From: Desulfuromonadales bacterium
GTDB lineage: Bacteria > Desulfobacterota > Desulfuromonadia > Geobacterales > Pseudopelobacteraceae
Length of the DNA: 28,722 nt
Direction: 5' to 3'
NCBI GenBank assembly: GCA_015688915.1
Contig: JAATGX010000209.1
Span: 1 to 28,722 of the forward strand
Shown: positions 7,536 to 15,312 of the stretch, piece by piece
Layout of the letters: each line of letters starts with the position of its first letter
Position numbering within the stretch: position 1 is the first letter of the stretch
Notes under the pieces: model-generated
Told to the model about the DNA's origin: nothing
What the model saw: only the letters and a program-made list of their open reading frames with translations
Databases searched by the model: none
Program-made: the position numbers and the translations under genes

Positions 7536-8957
7536 TTACAGCAGCAGGTCAATGCGCCCGGCAAACACGTGCAGGCCGTTGACGATGTCGGTCGGTATCC
7601 GGGCGTTGAGGCGGTTCGTGTCCTGGGAGTCCCGTTCCACGATCAGGCCGTCCTTGTTGGCGTCCACCTCCTCCACGATCTCCAATTCCTCCAGCTTTTT
7701 GAGGACATCCAGCAACTCGGCCCGTACTTTGGCCGGGGTCTTGCTGGAAAGTTTCTCGCGGGGGAAGCGCAGGGCGATCCGCTCGCGGCAGGCTTTCCGC
7801 ACGTAGTCCAGGGTGCGGATGGTGGTCAGGTCCAACAGCGCGGGGTCGGCGATGCCCTGGGGGTCGGTGGTGTAGGTAGTGACGGCGCGGACGATCTGCA
7901 CCACGTCGCCGGGTCCCACCTCGCCGGGGGCGACCCCGTTATGCAGGCACGCCTCCTGCTCCACACGGGAGAGGCGCTGGCCAATTAGGGGTGCCGCGAT
8001 GCCGGTGAGCGCCAGGGTGTTCAGCGGCCGGGCCGGGTCCTCTTCGGAGGCTATGACCGCGCCATAGGCCGCGCCCACCTCATACGCGGGGCTGCTGGTT
8101 CCGCGCAGGTAGAACCCGGAACTGCGGCCGGAGTTGGAGGCTGCGGCCAGGGTGGTGGCTCCCGCCAGGGCGCCGTCGTAACCGTAGGCGCAGACGCCCG
8201 GCCGCTCCTCGATGGCGCCGGAGACGGTATCCAGGTGGTCGCGTAGCGCGGCCAGGCTGGTCTGGTCGTTGTATGCCGGGGAGATTACGTCGAATTGCTG
8301 GGCGAATACCTCGGCCAGGGCCGTGGAGATGTCCGGGTCCACAGTGCCGCCAGCCATGGCCACCACCGCAGCGGTGATCCCCTTGGCGGTACAGCTCGTG
8401 GCCAAGCCGACCTGGTTGGCTACGGCACCCGCGTTTTTCGCGGTCAGGGTGATACCGGCGCCGGCCAGTTCCGCCGTTACCGGCAGGTCCGGGTATGTGG
8501 CCAGTTGGGCGGCCAGGCTGGCTGCGACCTCCGCCGCCTCGTCGCCGGTGCTAATGCCGACCTCGATCAGTCGCGCCCCTATGGACAGCTTCAGCTTGCC
8601 CGCGGAGGTGGCTGGACCGGTGATCGTCACCGTGCCGGATGCCGCCGTGGCGGTGGGGGCGTCGTCCAGGGCGATCACGGTGAGGTCCAGATACGGGTTA
8701 GCCGTGATCGCGGCCCGGCACATCAGGTGCGCCATGGAGCCGGGCCCGAAGTAGTCGCTGGCCTCGCCGTCGGAAAACACCTGGGTCGGCACCAGCGCCG
8801 CCACGCTGCCGGCTGCCAGGCGCTGGGCGACGATCAGCATTCGCTGCGCGTTGGTCGCCAGGGTGCGCACAGCCAAGCGGGTGTTGTACTCGAAATACTT
8901 GCCCGGTTTGCGGATGCTGGCCGGGATCTGCTCGAAACTCACGTTCGTTGATGCCAT
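7536..8957 (-). CDS. Contractile tail sheath protein (Mu gpL-like)
   Basis: A 473-residue tail sheath subunit; Mu gpL is about 495 residues. The N-terminus has the family pattern SFEQIPASIRKPGKYFEYNT. The middle beta domain contains GEASDYFGPGSMAHLMCRAA, GTVTITGP and repeated VT/AG-rich strands. The C-terminal part carries the conserved elements PGVCAYGYDG, ASNSGRSSGFYLRG, the IASEEDPARPLNTLALTGI stretch and LDYVRKACRERIALRFPREK. The sheath contracts and drives the tube through the host envelope. It begins immediately after the stop of the small gp38-like gene (TAA then ATG), so the two are probably co-translated. Confidence 0.93.
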   Translation of the reverse strand: MASTNVSFEQIPASIRKPGKYFEYNTRLAVRTLATNAQRMLIVAQRLAAGSVAALVPTQVFSDGEASDYFGPGSMAHLMCRAAITANPYLDLTVIALDDAPTATAASGTVTITGPATSAGKLKLSIGARLIEVGISTGDEAAEVAASLAAQLATYPDLPVTAELAGAGITLTAKNAGAVANQVGLATSCTAKGITAAVVAMAGGTVDPDISTALAEVFAQQFDVISPAYNDQTSLAALRDHLDTVSGAIEERPGVCAYGYDGALAGATTLAAASNSGRSSGFYLRGTSSPAYEVGAAYGAVIASEEDPARPLNTLALTGIAAPLIGQRLSRVEQEACLHNGVAPGEVGPGDVVQIVRAVTTYTTDPQGIADPALLDLTTIRTLDYVRKACRERIALRFPREKLSSKTPAKVRAELLDVLKKLEELEIVEEVDANKDGLIVERDSQDTNRLNARIPTDIVNGLHVFAGRIDLLL

Positions 8958-9134
8958 TTAGTTACCCTCCTTTTTCCTGGCCTGAGCCGACACCACCTGC
9001 ACCAGCGACCCGTCGGCAACCAGCCGCCGGTAATAGGCGGTATCAGGCACCTCGGCCGCGGCGTTGGCGGCGATGTACTTCTTGGGATTGTTTTCCATGG
9101 GGCATTTGAGCCCCGGTGCGGCTGTCACTTTCAT
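8958..9134 (-). CDS. DUF2635 small tail protein (Mu gp38-like)
   Basis: A 58-residue protein read directly from the sequence. It starts at ATG 9134 behind a good Shine-Dalgarno (AAAAAAGGAGAAGACGT) and ends with TAA directly before the sheath ATG. The sequence begins MKVTAAPGLKCPMENNPKKY, continues with PDTAYYRRLVADGSL and ends in a lysine-rich tail. This is the DUF2635 pattern (a K-V-x-P-x-G-L-x-V-P-x-E start, then a P-x-x-x-Y-W/Y-x-R-R-L-x-x-G-D element) found in Mu gp38. The exact role is unknown. Position before the sheath gene is conserved in Mu-like tail operons. Confident call despite its small size. Confidence 0.85.
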   Translation of the reverse strand: MKVTAAPGLKCPMENNPKKYIAANAAAEVPDTAYYRRLVADGSLVQVVSAQARKKEGN

Positions 9135-9149
9135 ACGTCTTCTCCTTTT

Positions 9150-9710
9150 TTAGTCCTTTGGCAGTTCCGGTAGATTGACCACATCGGCGGCGTCGTCGTC
9201 GGCGTCCCCCGGCGTCAGGTAGTAGTTGAGCCCGACCATCAGCAGGTCGGTGATGGAGTTATCGTCCGCCGGTGCGACTATCTCGGCCACGCCCGGCAGC
9301 ACGATCTCCGCATGGTGGCAGAGCACCGTACCGAACATCCGCACCCCGATCCGCTTGGCCCGGGGCAGAGTGCGCCCTTGCGTTCCGGGTATTTTGGCGG
9401 CCAGGAAGGCGGCGATCAGGGCATCCACAATGGCCTGGAGCGCCTCTTCCGTGGCGTCGGCATCCTGGAGCGCGTAGTACCCTTTCAGGCGGTACTTGCT
9501 CGTCACCTTGTACATGCCACCCATGCGCTCCGTCTTGACCTGCGTGCGGGTGATCTCCCACCCCATTACCCAACCAGACGCTGCATCCCTGAACTGTTCC
9601 AGAAATTCGTCCGTATTGACGATCCAGCATTCATAGTCGTGGACCGTGCCCGCACCGGGCACGCCGGTCAAAATGGTTTTGATTCCCGCCCGCAGGGTAG
9701 CGTCGCTCAT
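9150..9710 (-). CDS. Mu gp37-like tail protein (DUF1834-type)
   Basis: A 186-residue protein preceding the gp38-like and sheath genes, the place of Mu gp37. I start it at the ATG at 9710 because a GGAGG lies about 9 bases upstream; the open frame runs 32 codons further but that extension is basic and reads as non-coding. The sequence starts MSDATLRAGIKTILTGVPGA, has the YECWIVNTDEFLEQF and MGGMYKVTSKYRLKGYYALQ stretches, then an alanine-rich helix and an acidic C-terminus (DADDDAADVVNLPELPKD). By position it may be the tail terminator/completion protein. Position supports the name more than the sequence does. Confidence 0.7.
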   Translation of the reverse strand: MSDATLRAGIKTILTGVPGAGTVHDYECWIVNTDEFLEQFRDAASGWVMGWEITRTQVKTERMGGMYKVTSKYRLKGYYALQDADATEEALQAIVDALIAAFLAAKIPGTQGRTLPRAKRIGVRMFGTVLCHHAEIVLPGVAEIVAPADDNSITDLLMVGLNYYLTPGDADDDAADVVNLPELPKD

Positions 9711-9765
9711 TGTGCGAGCCTCCTGGTGATGTCCGGACCGACAGCGGCGGTAATACGCTTGGTTG

Positions 9766-10113
9766 TCATTTGTCAACCTGCTTCGATTTATCGTTGAATG
9801 AATCAATAACCGTCATGTTTGTCGTGCCCCACGCTCGCAAGGTTTCCAGGTTCACCAACATGTCCCGGCGGGAACGGTCGCTCAGGCAATACTCCCCACC
9901 GCGTTTGATCGCCACCACGGGACGCAGGGGGGGCTCCGGTTCGGCAGGTAGAGTGGTTGTCAAATCCGGGCAGACTGTCACGGACGGATACACGGGGCAG
10001 CAGGCCACCGGGAACCAGCACAACAGCAGCGCCATCCACGGCAGAAGGTGGCGGCGCGGTGTCGATGCTTTGTATATCGCTTCGCAGGTCGATTTTGACT
10101 TTGGCGATGGCAT
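9766..10113 (-). CDS. Outer-membrane spanin lipoprotein (Rz1-like), overlapping Rz
   Basis: A 115-residue frame largely nested in the Rz-like gene in another phase, the usual Rz/Rz1 arrangement. I chose the ATG at 10113 because the strong Shine-Dalgarno AGAGGAG lies seven bases upstream. After a basic N-terminal region (RRHLLPW) comes a hydrophobic stretch MALLLCWFPVACC with a lipobox-like VAC, which would give a lipoprotein anchored in the outer membrane. The mature part is proline-rich at first (TTTLPAEPEPPLRP), as is typical of Rz1. The C-terminal part is longer than classical Rz1. With the inner-membrane spanin it would fuse the two membranes at lysis. The lipobox is not perfect, so the cleavage site is uncertain. 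Confidence 0.72.
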   Translation of the reverse strand: MPSPKSKSTCEAIYKASTPRRHLLPWMALLLCWFPVACCPVYPSVTVCPDLTTTLPAEPEPPLRPVVAIKRGGEYCLSDRSRRDMLVNLETLRAWGTTNMTVIDSFNDKSKQVDK

Positions 10114-10354
10114 GCTGAATCTCCTCTTGCATTCGGGCGACACGCTCATAACCGGCCTGGAGCGCTTCCATTTGTTGATCCTTGACCACCAGCCGGGCAC
10201 TCAGACTGCCGTTTTCGGTCTGGAGCCGGGCCCGGTCGTTGAAAACGTGTCGGACATAAAACCCGCCAGCAATAACAGCGGCCACGGCAATGATGACGGC
10301 GGCTATTTTCAGGTAGAGCAGATACGGCTCGATTGCCGAAGTCAGGAGGTCCAT
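9803..10354 (-). CDS. Inner-membrane spanin (Rz/LysB-like)
   Basis: A 183-residue protein with one N-terminal membrane segment (IAAVIIAVAAVIAGGFYV, about residues 16-33) and a following periplasmic coiled coil (DRARLQTENGSLSARLVVKDQQMEALQAGYERVARMQEEI...), the standard build of the inner-membrane spanin. It directly follows the endolysin gene (one base between the endolysin stop and this ATG). From about residue 100 the frame is shared with the overlapping Rz1-like gene and its composition becomes irregular, as is normal for the constrained overlap. It should complex with Rz1 across the periplasm after the peptidoglycan has been degraded. Confidence 0.78.
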   Translation of the reverse strand: MDLLTSAIEPYLLYLKIAAVIIAVAAVIAGGFYVRHVFNDRARLQTENGSLSARLVVKDQQMEALQAGYERVARMQEEIQHAIAKVKIDLRSDIQSIDTAPPPSAVDGAAVVLVPGGLLPRVSVRDSLPGFDNHSTCRTGAPPASRGGDQTRWGVLPERPFPPGHVGEPGNLASVGHDKHDGY

Positions 10355-10355
10355 A

Positions 10356-11009
10356 TCAATCCACCGTCCGGGCGATCCACGAGAAGAAAAAGGGCCGCAT
10401 GCCCGGCCGGCGCTTCAGCAGATCCACGTAATAGGCCACGCGCTTGATGCGGAGGCCGTTGTAATAGGCCCGCCTGTGTCCTCTGTCCCTGGTCCAATCG
10501 TTCAAAAAATTCATGTACTCCGGGGTGAATCCGACACGGGGGCGAGGCACCAAGCCGTATGTGGCCCATTCAATATCCTTGTCCATGCGCTGGAGCAGAA
10601 TCCGGCCGCCGCCTTCCCCCATGTTCACCACTTCGTCGGTGATTTCGCTGGCGATCCCCTGGGACTTGAGCAGATGCAGGTTCAGCCGGCGGAAGTAATC
10701 CCGTTCGTACAGCGCCGCGCAGTCGGCATTGGTGAGCCCCCTGATGGTCTTGCCCTTGGCCAGCAGCTCCACCCCATAGGTAGTGGCCGCGATCCCCCGG
10801 TTGGTGCCGAGCAGCTTGCCCTTGCCCACCTTGCCACCGGTCCAGTTGCCGGGGTCTCTCCGATCGCAGGTATATCCGCCTTCGTGCGGCAGGATGGTCT
10901 CTTTGTATATGGGGGCAAAGTCTGCCGCAAATACCGGCTCACAGACGCCAACGGCCAGGGAAATCAGTACCGGGAAGGGCAGAGCGAAGGATGTGCGAAG
11001 CTTCAGCAT
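10356..11009 (-). CDS. Endolysin, GH108-type muramidase with signal peptide
   Basis: A 217-residue secreted lysozyme of the GH108 (DUF847/ZliS) family, which cuts peptidoglycan during lysis. The frame is open further upstream, but the ATG at 11009 has a GGAGG six bases before it and starts a clear signal sequence (MLKLRTSFALPFPVLISLAV, then a likely cleavage after VFA). The mature enzyme starts with FAPIYKETILPHEGGYTCD; the Glu in HEGGY is the expected catalytic acid, followed by GNWTGGK and TNRGIAATTYG. The C-terminal half (from about residue 130) matches the usual peptidoglycan-binding/helical part. Export by the Sec route means lysis timing may depend on membrane depolarisation, as with other secreted endolysins. 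Confidence 0.88.
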   Translation of the reverse strand: MLKLRTSFALPFPVLISLAVGVCEPVFAADFAPIYKETILPHEGGYTCDRRDPGNWTGGKVGKGKLLGTNRGIAATTYGVELLAKGKTIRGLTNADCAALYERDYFRRLNLHLLKSQGIASEITDEVVNMGEGGGRILLQRMDKDIEWATYGLVPRPRVGFTPEYMNFLNDWTRDRGHRRAYYNGLRIKRVAYYVDLLKRRPGMRPFFFSWIARTVD

Positions 11010-11026
11010 CACGTGCCTCCAGGGAG

Positions 11027-11230
11027 TCATTTGCATATCCTCACCCCAAGGCCGACCAGAATGAAGCCGATCAGCGCATAGATGATGGTCTGCTTGAACG
11101 TCTTGCCACCCATGGCCACGTCCCGCAGTGTCTGAACTTCCTCGGGGTTGAAGGGGCATGCGCACTCCGCGTTGGCCTTTTTGACGGCTGTTTCTATGAG
11201 GACTGCAAATTCTTCCTTGGATAGTTCCAC
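11027..11230 (-). CDS. Small membrane protein of the lysis cassette, possible holin/pinholin
   Basis: A 67-residue protein with a soluble N-terminal part (two cysteines in ECACPFNPEE) and one C-terminal membrane segment (IIYALIGFILVGLGVRI). It starts with GTG at 11230; a CGGAG lies eight bases upstream. It ends 18 bases before the endolysin start, so it is the first gene of the lysis cassette, where a holin or holin-like protein is expected. The fold does not match a holin class that I recognise: one C-terminal membrane segment with the bulk of the protein on the N side. Holin function is inference from position. Confidence 0.65.
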   Translation of the reverse strand: MELSKEEFAVLIETAVKKANAECACPFNPEEVQTLRDVAMGGKTFKQTIIYALIGFILVGLGVRICK

Positions 11231-11292
11231 AACCGACTCCGGATAGTTTCGTGGCGCGGACGCTCTGTGATGCGCTGTTCACGTGCGGCCAT

Positions 11293-11336
11293 TAAAAAGC
11301 CCTCCGGGTGAATGCTTCTTCACCGCATGAGGGCTT
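11293..11336 (-). terminator. Rho-independent terminator between mor-like gene and lysis cassette
   Basis: A long hairpin: AAGCCCTC/GAGGGCTT outer stem (11297-11304 with 11329-11336) enclosing a second 6-bp stem GGTGAA/TTCACC (11307-11312 with 11319-11324). On the minus strand it is followed by five T residues (11298-11294). It would stop transcription coming from the mor-like gene, so the lysis and tail genes need a promoter between it and 11230. Confidence 0.8.
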
Positions 11337-11382
11337 GCTTACCAGATTTCAGGGTAATGTTCCGGCAGAGGAGTGCACTTTT

Positions 11383-11649
11383 TCAACGAATAACGATGTT
11401 CCTGACCTGCCGTGGTTTCAGCCGGTACAGGAGTGCCAACTCCTCAATATTATTTCCCCGGAATTCGTTTTTGATCCGGCGGTTGCGTTCGGTCCGATAA
11501 AGATTTTGGAGATCAGGGAAGGTGAGGCGGCAACCTCCGATGCATTCGACCATCACCTGGATGATCTGCGGAGCCAGACGGCCGAATTCACCGTGCAGCC
11601 GGTCAAAGAGCTGTTCAATAACCTCATGATGCTCGGAACGGGTCATCAT
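11383..11649 (-). CDS. Mor-family transcription activator
   Basis: A protein of 87-88 residues of the Mor/C family of phage Mu, dimeric DNA-binding activators of middle and late phage promoters. The dimerisation part is helical (EVIEQLFDRLHGEFGRLAPQIIQVMVE), followed by the conserved GGCRLTFPDLQNL and the helix-turn-helix RIKNEFRGNNIEELALLYRL followed by KPRQVRNIV, where NIEELA/RQVRNIV are the two helices. Two ATGs lie in tandem (11649 and 11646) behind GAGGAGG; the second has the better spacing. Located downstream of the origin-like repeats and directly before a terminator and the lysis/tail genes, it is the likely switch to late expression. Mor-type proteins normally act with Mu-like phages, so it fits the tail module rather than the integrase. 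Confidence 0.88.
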   Translation of the reverse strand: MMTRSEHHEVIEQLFDRLHGEFGRLAPQIIQVMVECIGGCRLTFPDLQNLYRTERNRRIKNEFRGNNIEELALLYRLKPRQVRNIVIR

Positions 11650-12104
11650 CCCTCCTCAATTTCTTTAAACCTGCTGTTGGGCAGCGCCGGCTTGCTCCGG
11701 TGACCCGTTGCGGGATCATCCGTCCGGGCCTGGGAAAATGAAAGGGGACAACCAGACCCGCCGCGGCGCCCTCCCGGAGCATTTATCAGACTGCTACACT
11801 GCTACCAATCTCTTCAAACCCCTTTCCGGTGCGGGTTTGGTAGGGGTAGCATTTACCAAAAACACCCGCCAACTGCTACCTGACTGCTACCCAACTGCTA
11901 CGCGACTGCTACCCAACTGCTACCCATTTAACTGGTTAATATAAAAAATAAAAATTGTGTTTTGGTAGCAGTGTAGCAGTCTCTGAAAAATGCGCCCCGC
12001 GCGTGCGTTTCAGTCTAAGAAACGGCCGAAGGGTGTGTGTTTTCCCTCCGATTGCTCTTTCTGCGGAACAACTGCTACCCGGATACTGCTCCTGGTGGAG
12101 ACTG
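11650..12104. other. 455-bp non-coding region between primase and mor-like gene
   Basis: No convincing gene is seen on either strand. Plus-strand open frames here translate the iterons into repetitive proline/leucine/threonine strings and are rejected. The stretch holds the origin-like repeat structure at 11789-11981, an AT-rich segment at 11926-11962 and further CTGCTAC copies at 12072-12078 and 12102-12108 (the last overlapping the primase stop). A GC-rich unique part (11700-11785) precedes the mor-like gene. Confidence 0.7.
11789..11981. repeat. Origin-like iteron array framed by an 18-bp perfect inverted repeat
   Basis: Five copies of CTGCTAC start at 11873, 11884, 11895, 11906 and 11917, an exact 11-bp period with consensus ACTGCTACCCA. 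They are followed by a strongly AT-rich stretch (11926-11962). The whole is framed by GACTGCTACACTGCTACC at 11789-11806 and its exact reverse complement at 11964-11981; each arm contains two copies of the same core 8 bp apart. Near-copies of the core (GGTAG, GTAGC) lie at 11839-11850. Iterons at one helical turn beside an AT-rich segment and next to a primase-helicase gene are the usual build of a phage or plasmid replication origin, as in satellite P4. Function is inference; the repeats themselves are read directly. Confidence 0.82.
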
Positions 12105-15100
12105 CTACCTGACCAGCGTGTAGCTGAACTTCAGGAAGCGCTGCCCTTTGACCTTGCGGAAGTATGGTTCCTGTCCGTCCTTGGTTACCAGCTCCCAGCC
12201 GCTCTTTTTGAGCAGGTCACGGTCGTTGCGCAGCCGTGCTATGAAGATGCTGGCCGAGTCGTATGGGTTGCGCTTACCGCCGTTCTTGGCCAGTCTATCG
12301 AAGGCATCCACCAGCTCGGCCGATGTGGCCACGAACTCAATCACCGACCTGCTGTAACGGTCGCCACCACAGGTGCAGTCGGTGCTGGTCTTACCGCATA
12401 CGGAACAGAGCGTTTCGGGGATGGTCTTCACCATCTTGATCCCATATTCCGGATGCTCCATGACAAAGACGTCGTTGCCCTCGTGGCCCGGCTCGAACGC
12501 CGAGGGCTTGAAATCGGCGCGGCCCTTGAAGAACTGCGTATATTCCCTCACCAACCCCTCAAGCAGTTGCAGGATACTGTTGCTGCCGATCTCCGTTTCA
12601 CGACTGGAGCTGTTCTGCTCCTCGATCCAGGCCGTGTAGATGCCCTTGTCGCCTGTGTCGAACCCATCCATCAGCTTGGACTGGTCGCCCTCGTAGTAGG
12701 GAATGTACTTCAGCATCTTCTCCAGGATCAGCATCAACAGCGCCAGGTACGCGTTGGTGCGGTCCTTGGCGTGCCCCTTGAACTGCTTGTTCAGGATCGT
12801 CATGAACTCGCGGCGCTGCTCCAGGTTAGGCAGAACATCGGTCTGAATGAAGCGCAGGATGACCGACAGGACCAGATCGCGTTTCTTCTTGATCTGCTCC
12901 AGCACCTCTGACTCGTGGAAATTGTCGCTGCCATGCGCCCGCCGGTCGAAGGGAAGCACGAAGGTACGGGTGATCAGTTCCGACAGCGTGAAGGGCTCGA
13001 TGGCGGTCACGCAAATCAACGCCCGTGGACTCTCCTCAATGGTGTCGGTATCAGATCCGCCCTTGCGCTTCTCCTTCTGTCCCCTGGTGGCGGCCAGCAG
13101 CAGGAACTTTTGCAGACCGCGGTTCAGGTCCTTGTGCTCAAGGTTGTCGATCACCACCACCGGGTTCTTGGCCGCCGAGGAAAACGCCGCGGCCGCCGAG
13201 TTGTCCGACAGGTCCTCGGACTTGTAGACCAGCGCCGTGATCAGTTTGGCCGCCGTGGACTTGCCGCTGGATGCGTACCCCTCGAACTTCATCAGGAACT
13301 GGTAGGGCGCCCAATCCGGGCAGAAACCGGAAACCAGCCAGGACAGGATCAGGAAGCGCTGTTCACGCCGCACCGCCAGGTTGTCGAAGACCAACTCCTT
13401 CAGCAGCGCCATACCCTCGTGTAGGTCCGCATCGGGCAGGAAATTGAACGGCAGGATCTTGTGCGAGGACGCCAGCAGTACGTGATCATCGTTCATCCCG
13501 TTTTGAATTTCTTCTATCCGTTCCCTAGACAGCTTCAGGACCACGTTGTTCGGGCTGTTCAGGTTGTAATAGATGGCGTCCCGATCCGTGTCGGTGTGAA
13601 TCCAGCGGCCCATGTCGATCCGCCGGCCGTTCAGGTAGGCCGTATGCACCAGGGCATCCCACACCTGAGTTCCCGGCGACTCGCTCACGATCATGCGGGT
13701 CATTTTCAACATCAGCGCGTTGAACGCCGTGTTCTTGCTTACCTCGTAGGTGCGGTTCTGGTAGATCAGGTAGACCGTGTTCATGGCGTCGTAATAGAAG
13801 CGGCCATGGTGGGCGAAAAATTTGTAGATGATCTCGGCCAGGGCAATGGGGTCCGCGCCCCGCTTGCCACCGACCGTCTCGTAATAGGTCGTAATCTGCT
13901 TATGCAAATCACCCGAAAAATCAAGCTGCTGCTCTATCGCCTTTTGACTAAAGCCTAAAGCAATCACCTTCTCAATGTAGACCTGCTGCTGAATGATGGG
14001 ATGCCTGCCGATCATGCGGAACACGTTCACCTGCTCGTCACCGGCCGGCGCCTGCAGGTGACACAGCTTGGCCTCCAGGGTGGACATCGCCGCGGCCTCG
14101 GCGATCTCCCACGCGATGTAATCCATGTTGCCGGCGTCGAGCTGCAACTGTCGGACGTGCTTTTTGCGGTCTCCCTCCACCTGCTTCAGGTAGCTGTCCG
14201 GGTCATCCCCCTCCTTGCCATAGACGATCACCCTGACGTGGCAGTTCGGCATGGCTTTGCAGATCTTGCGGATGTACTTGCGCCCGGCGTGGTCGTTATC
14301 CACCCACAGGAAGAGGTGTTTTGTCTTGCAGCGGTTGACCAGGGTCTTGATCTGGTCGTCGCTGATCTGGCCGATCATGGCCATGCAGTACGGTATTCCG
14401 GAGCCCAACACCTGTAGGCGGTCGTTTTCTCCCTCCACCAGGATGATCTCCTCGAACTGTTCCAGCACATCCTGGCCATAGAATACCCACTTCCTATCCC
14501 GCTTGTCGGTGGGGAACTGGAACTTGTACTTTTCCTCAGCCGGAATCTGGCGCGGGTCTTTCATGGTAAAGTGCAACACCCGCTTGTGCGACCAGTGCGG
14601 GAAAATCGCCATACCCTTGGGAAAAAAATCCAGCACCCGGGTACAGCCCTCGATCTCCTTTTCCCTGGCCAGGCCACTCTCCACGATCTCGGCGTCGGTG
14701 AACCCCTTGCCGTGCAGATGATCCAGCAACCGCCCGTCCGCCCACCCGCACTTCTCGGTCGCCAGCGTTTCCATGCGGTGGCCGCGCCGCTCGATGAAAT
14801 ACTCCGTGCCGCCGTTCTCCATCATGCGGCCGTGGTAGTATTCCGCTGCCTCGATCCGGAGCTGGTCGCTCTTTGACAGCGGTTTGCGCTTGCCACGCTC
14901 TTCCAGGGTGATGCCGGCCAGCACCGCGCCCTTCTTTAATGCTTCACCCTTATTCAGGTTGTGGAACAGTTCCAGGAAGGTAAAAACATCCCCGCCCTTG
15001 TCGCAGGAATGACATTTCCAGGTGTTGTCATATGTGCCGCCCCTGGGGATGCTGAAACAGTCTTTATGCCCGCAAAATGGGCATTCTGACAGGTGGCCAG

Positions 15101-15185
15101 TCTTGTCGTGAAGGGTAAAACCTGTTTCCCGCGGTATTATGAGGCGGAGGTTCAGGGCCTCCTTCACGCGCTCAAAATCTGACAT
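12105..15185 (-). CDS. Phage primase-helicase (CHC2 zinc finger, Toprim, P-loop ATPase)
   Basis: A 1026-residue replication protein joining primase and helicase. Residues 35-61 hold a CHC2-type zinc finger (CPFCGHKDCF and CHSCDKGGDVFTF). A Toprim domain follows, with catalytic Glu251 (LVEGENDRLQ), the D296-N-D298 pair in LWVDNDHAGRK and DDPDSYL around 328-333. The helicase part has Walker A at 636-644 (GYASSGKST) and Walker B around 676-681 (VVVIDN). Residues near the C-terminus contain a second cysteine cluster (CSVCGKTSTDCTCGGD) and a basic end region that may bind DNA. It is the major gene of the early operon; the origin-like repeats start at its 3' end, so origin recognition by its C-terminus is plausible, as for P4 alpha. 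The latter is inference. Confidence 0.92.
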   Translation of the reverse strand: MSDFERVKEALNLRLIIPRETGFTLHDKTGHLSECPFCGHKDCFSIPRGGTYDNTWKCHSCDKGGDVFTFLELFHNLNKGEALKKGAVLAGITLEERGKRKPLSKSDQLRIEAAEYYHGRMMENGGTEYFIERRGHRMETLATEKCGWADGRLLDHLHGKGFTDAEIVESGLAREKEIEGCTRVLDFFPKGMAIFPHWSHKRVLHFTMKDPRQIPAEEKYKFQFPTDKRDRKWVFYGQDVLEQFEEIILVEGENDRLQVLGSGIPYCMAMIGQISDDQIKTLVNRCKTKHLFLWVDNDHAGRKYIRKICKAMPNCHVRVIVYGKEGDDPDSYLKQVEGDRKKHVRQLQLDAGNMDYIAWEIAEAAAMSTLEAKLCHLQAPAGDEQVNVFRMIGRHPIIQQQVYIEKVIALGFSQKAIEQQLDFSGDLHKQITTYYETVGGKRGADPIALAEIIYKFFAHHGRFYYDAMNTVYLIYQNRTYEVSKNTAFNALMLKMTRMIVSESPGTQVWDALVHTAYLNGRRIDMGRWIHTDTDRDAIYYNLNSPNNVVLKLSRERIEEIQNGMNDDHVLLASSHKILPFNFLPDADLHEGMALLKELVFDNLAVRREQRFLILSWLVSGFCPDWAPYQFLMKFEGYASSGKSTAAKLITALVYKSEDLSDNSAAAAFSSAAKNPVVVIDNLEHKDLNRGLQKFLLLAATRGQKEKRKGGSDTDTIEESPRALICVTAIEPFTLSELITRTFVLPFDRRAHGSDNFHESEVLEQIKKKRDLVLSVILRFIQTDVLPNLEQRREFMTILNKQFKGHAKDRTNAYLALLMLILEKMLKYIPYYEGDQSKLMDGFDTGDKGIYTAWIEEQNSSSRETEIGSNSILQLLEGLVREYTQFFKGRADFKPSAFEPGHEGNDVFVMEHPEYGIKMVKTIPETLCSVCGKTSTDCTCGGDRYSRSVIEFVATSAELVDAFDRLAKNGGKRNPYDSASIFIARLRNDRDLLKKSGWELVTKDGQEPYFRKVKGQRFLKFSYTLVR

Positions 15186-15312
15186 AACGCCTCAGTTCGT
15201 CTCGGATTGCCACTGCTACATCATCAGCCGGGAACATCCCGCCCTTGCCGTCCGGGCACTGAACCCACGGCCTTGCCGGATCATCCGTCGTGAACACATT
15301 CCTGTCGATCAT
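15172..15312 (-). CDS. Small early phage protein, unknown
   Basis: A 46-residue protein. The frame is open much further upstream, but that part is the shadow of the neighbouring gene. The ATG at 15312 overlaps the stop codon of the upstream gene (ATGA), and the 3' end overlaps the primase start by 14 bases. The sequence has no recognisable domain: it starts MIDRNVFTTDDPARPWVQ and ends in a basic helix DDVAVAIRDELRRYVRF. One cysteine, no membrane segment. Position within the early operon, coupled on both sides, suggests a real product. Confidence 0.62.
   Translation of the reverse strand: MIDRNVFTTDDPARPWVQCPDGKGGMFPADDVAVAIRDELRRYVRF

Noticed and set aside
11194..11292. 32-codon minus-strand frame starting just after the terminator
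   Set aside because: Has GGAGGG in front, but that sequence is part of the terminator stem; the product is Arg-rich and overlaps the next gene. Probably chance.
11873..11923. Possible CRISPR array
   Set aside because: The 11-bp units are contiguous and have no unique spacers; they are iterons.
11708..11944. Plus-strand frame through the iterons
   Set aside because: It simply translates the 11-bp repeats (repeated NCYP/TATRLLP units); no start signal.
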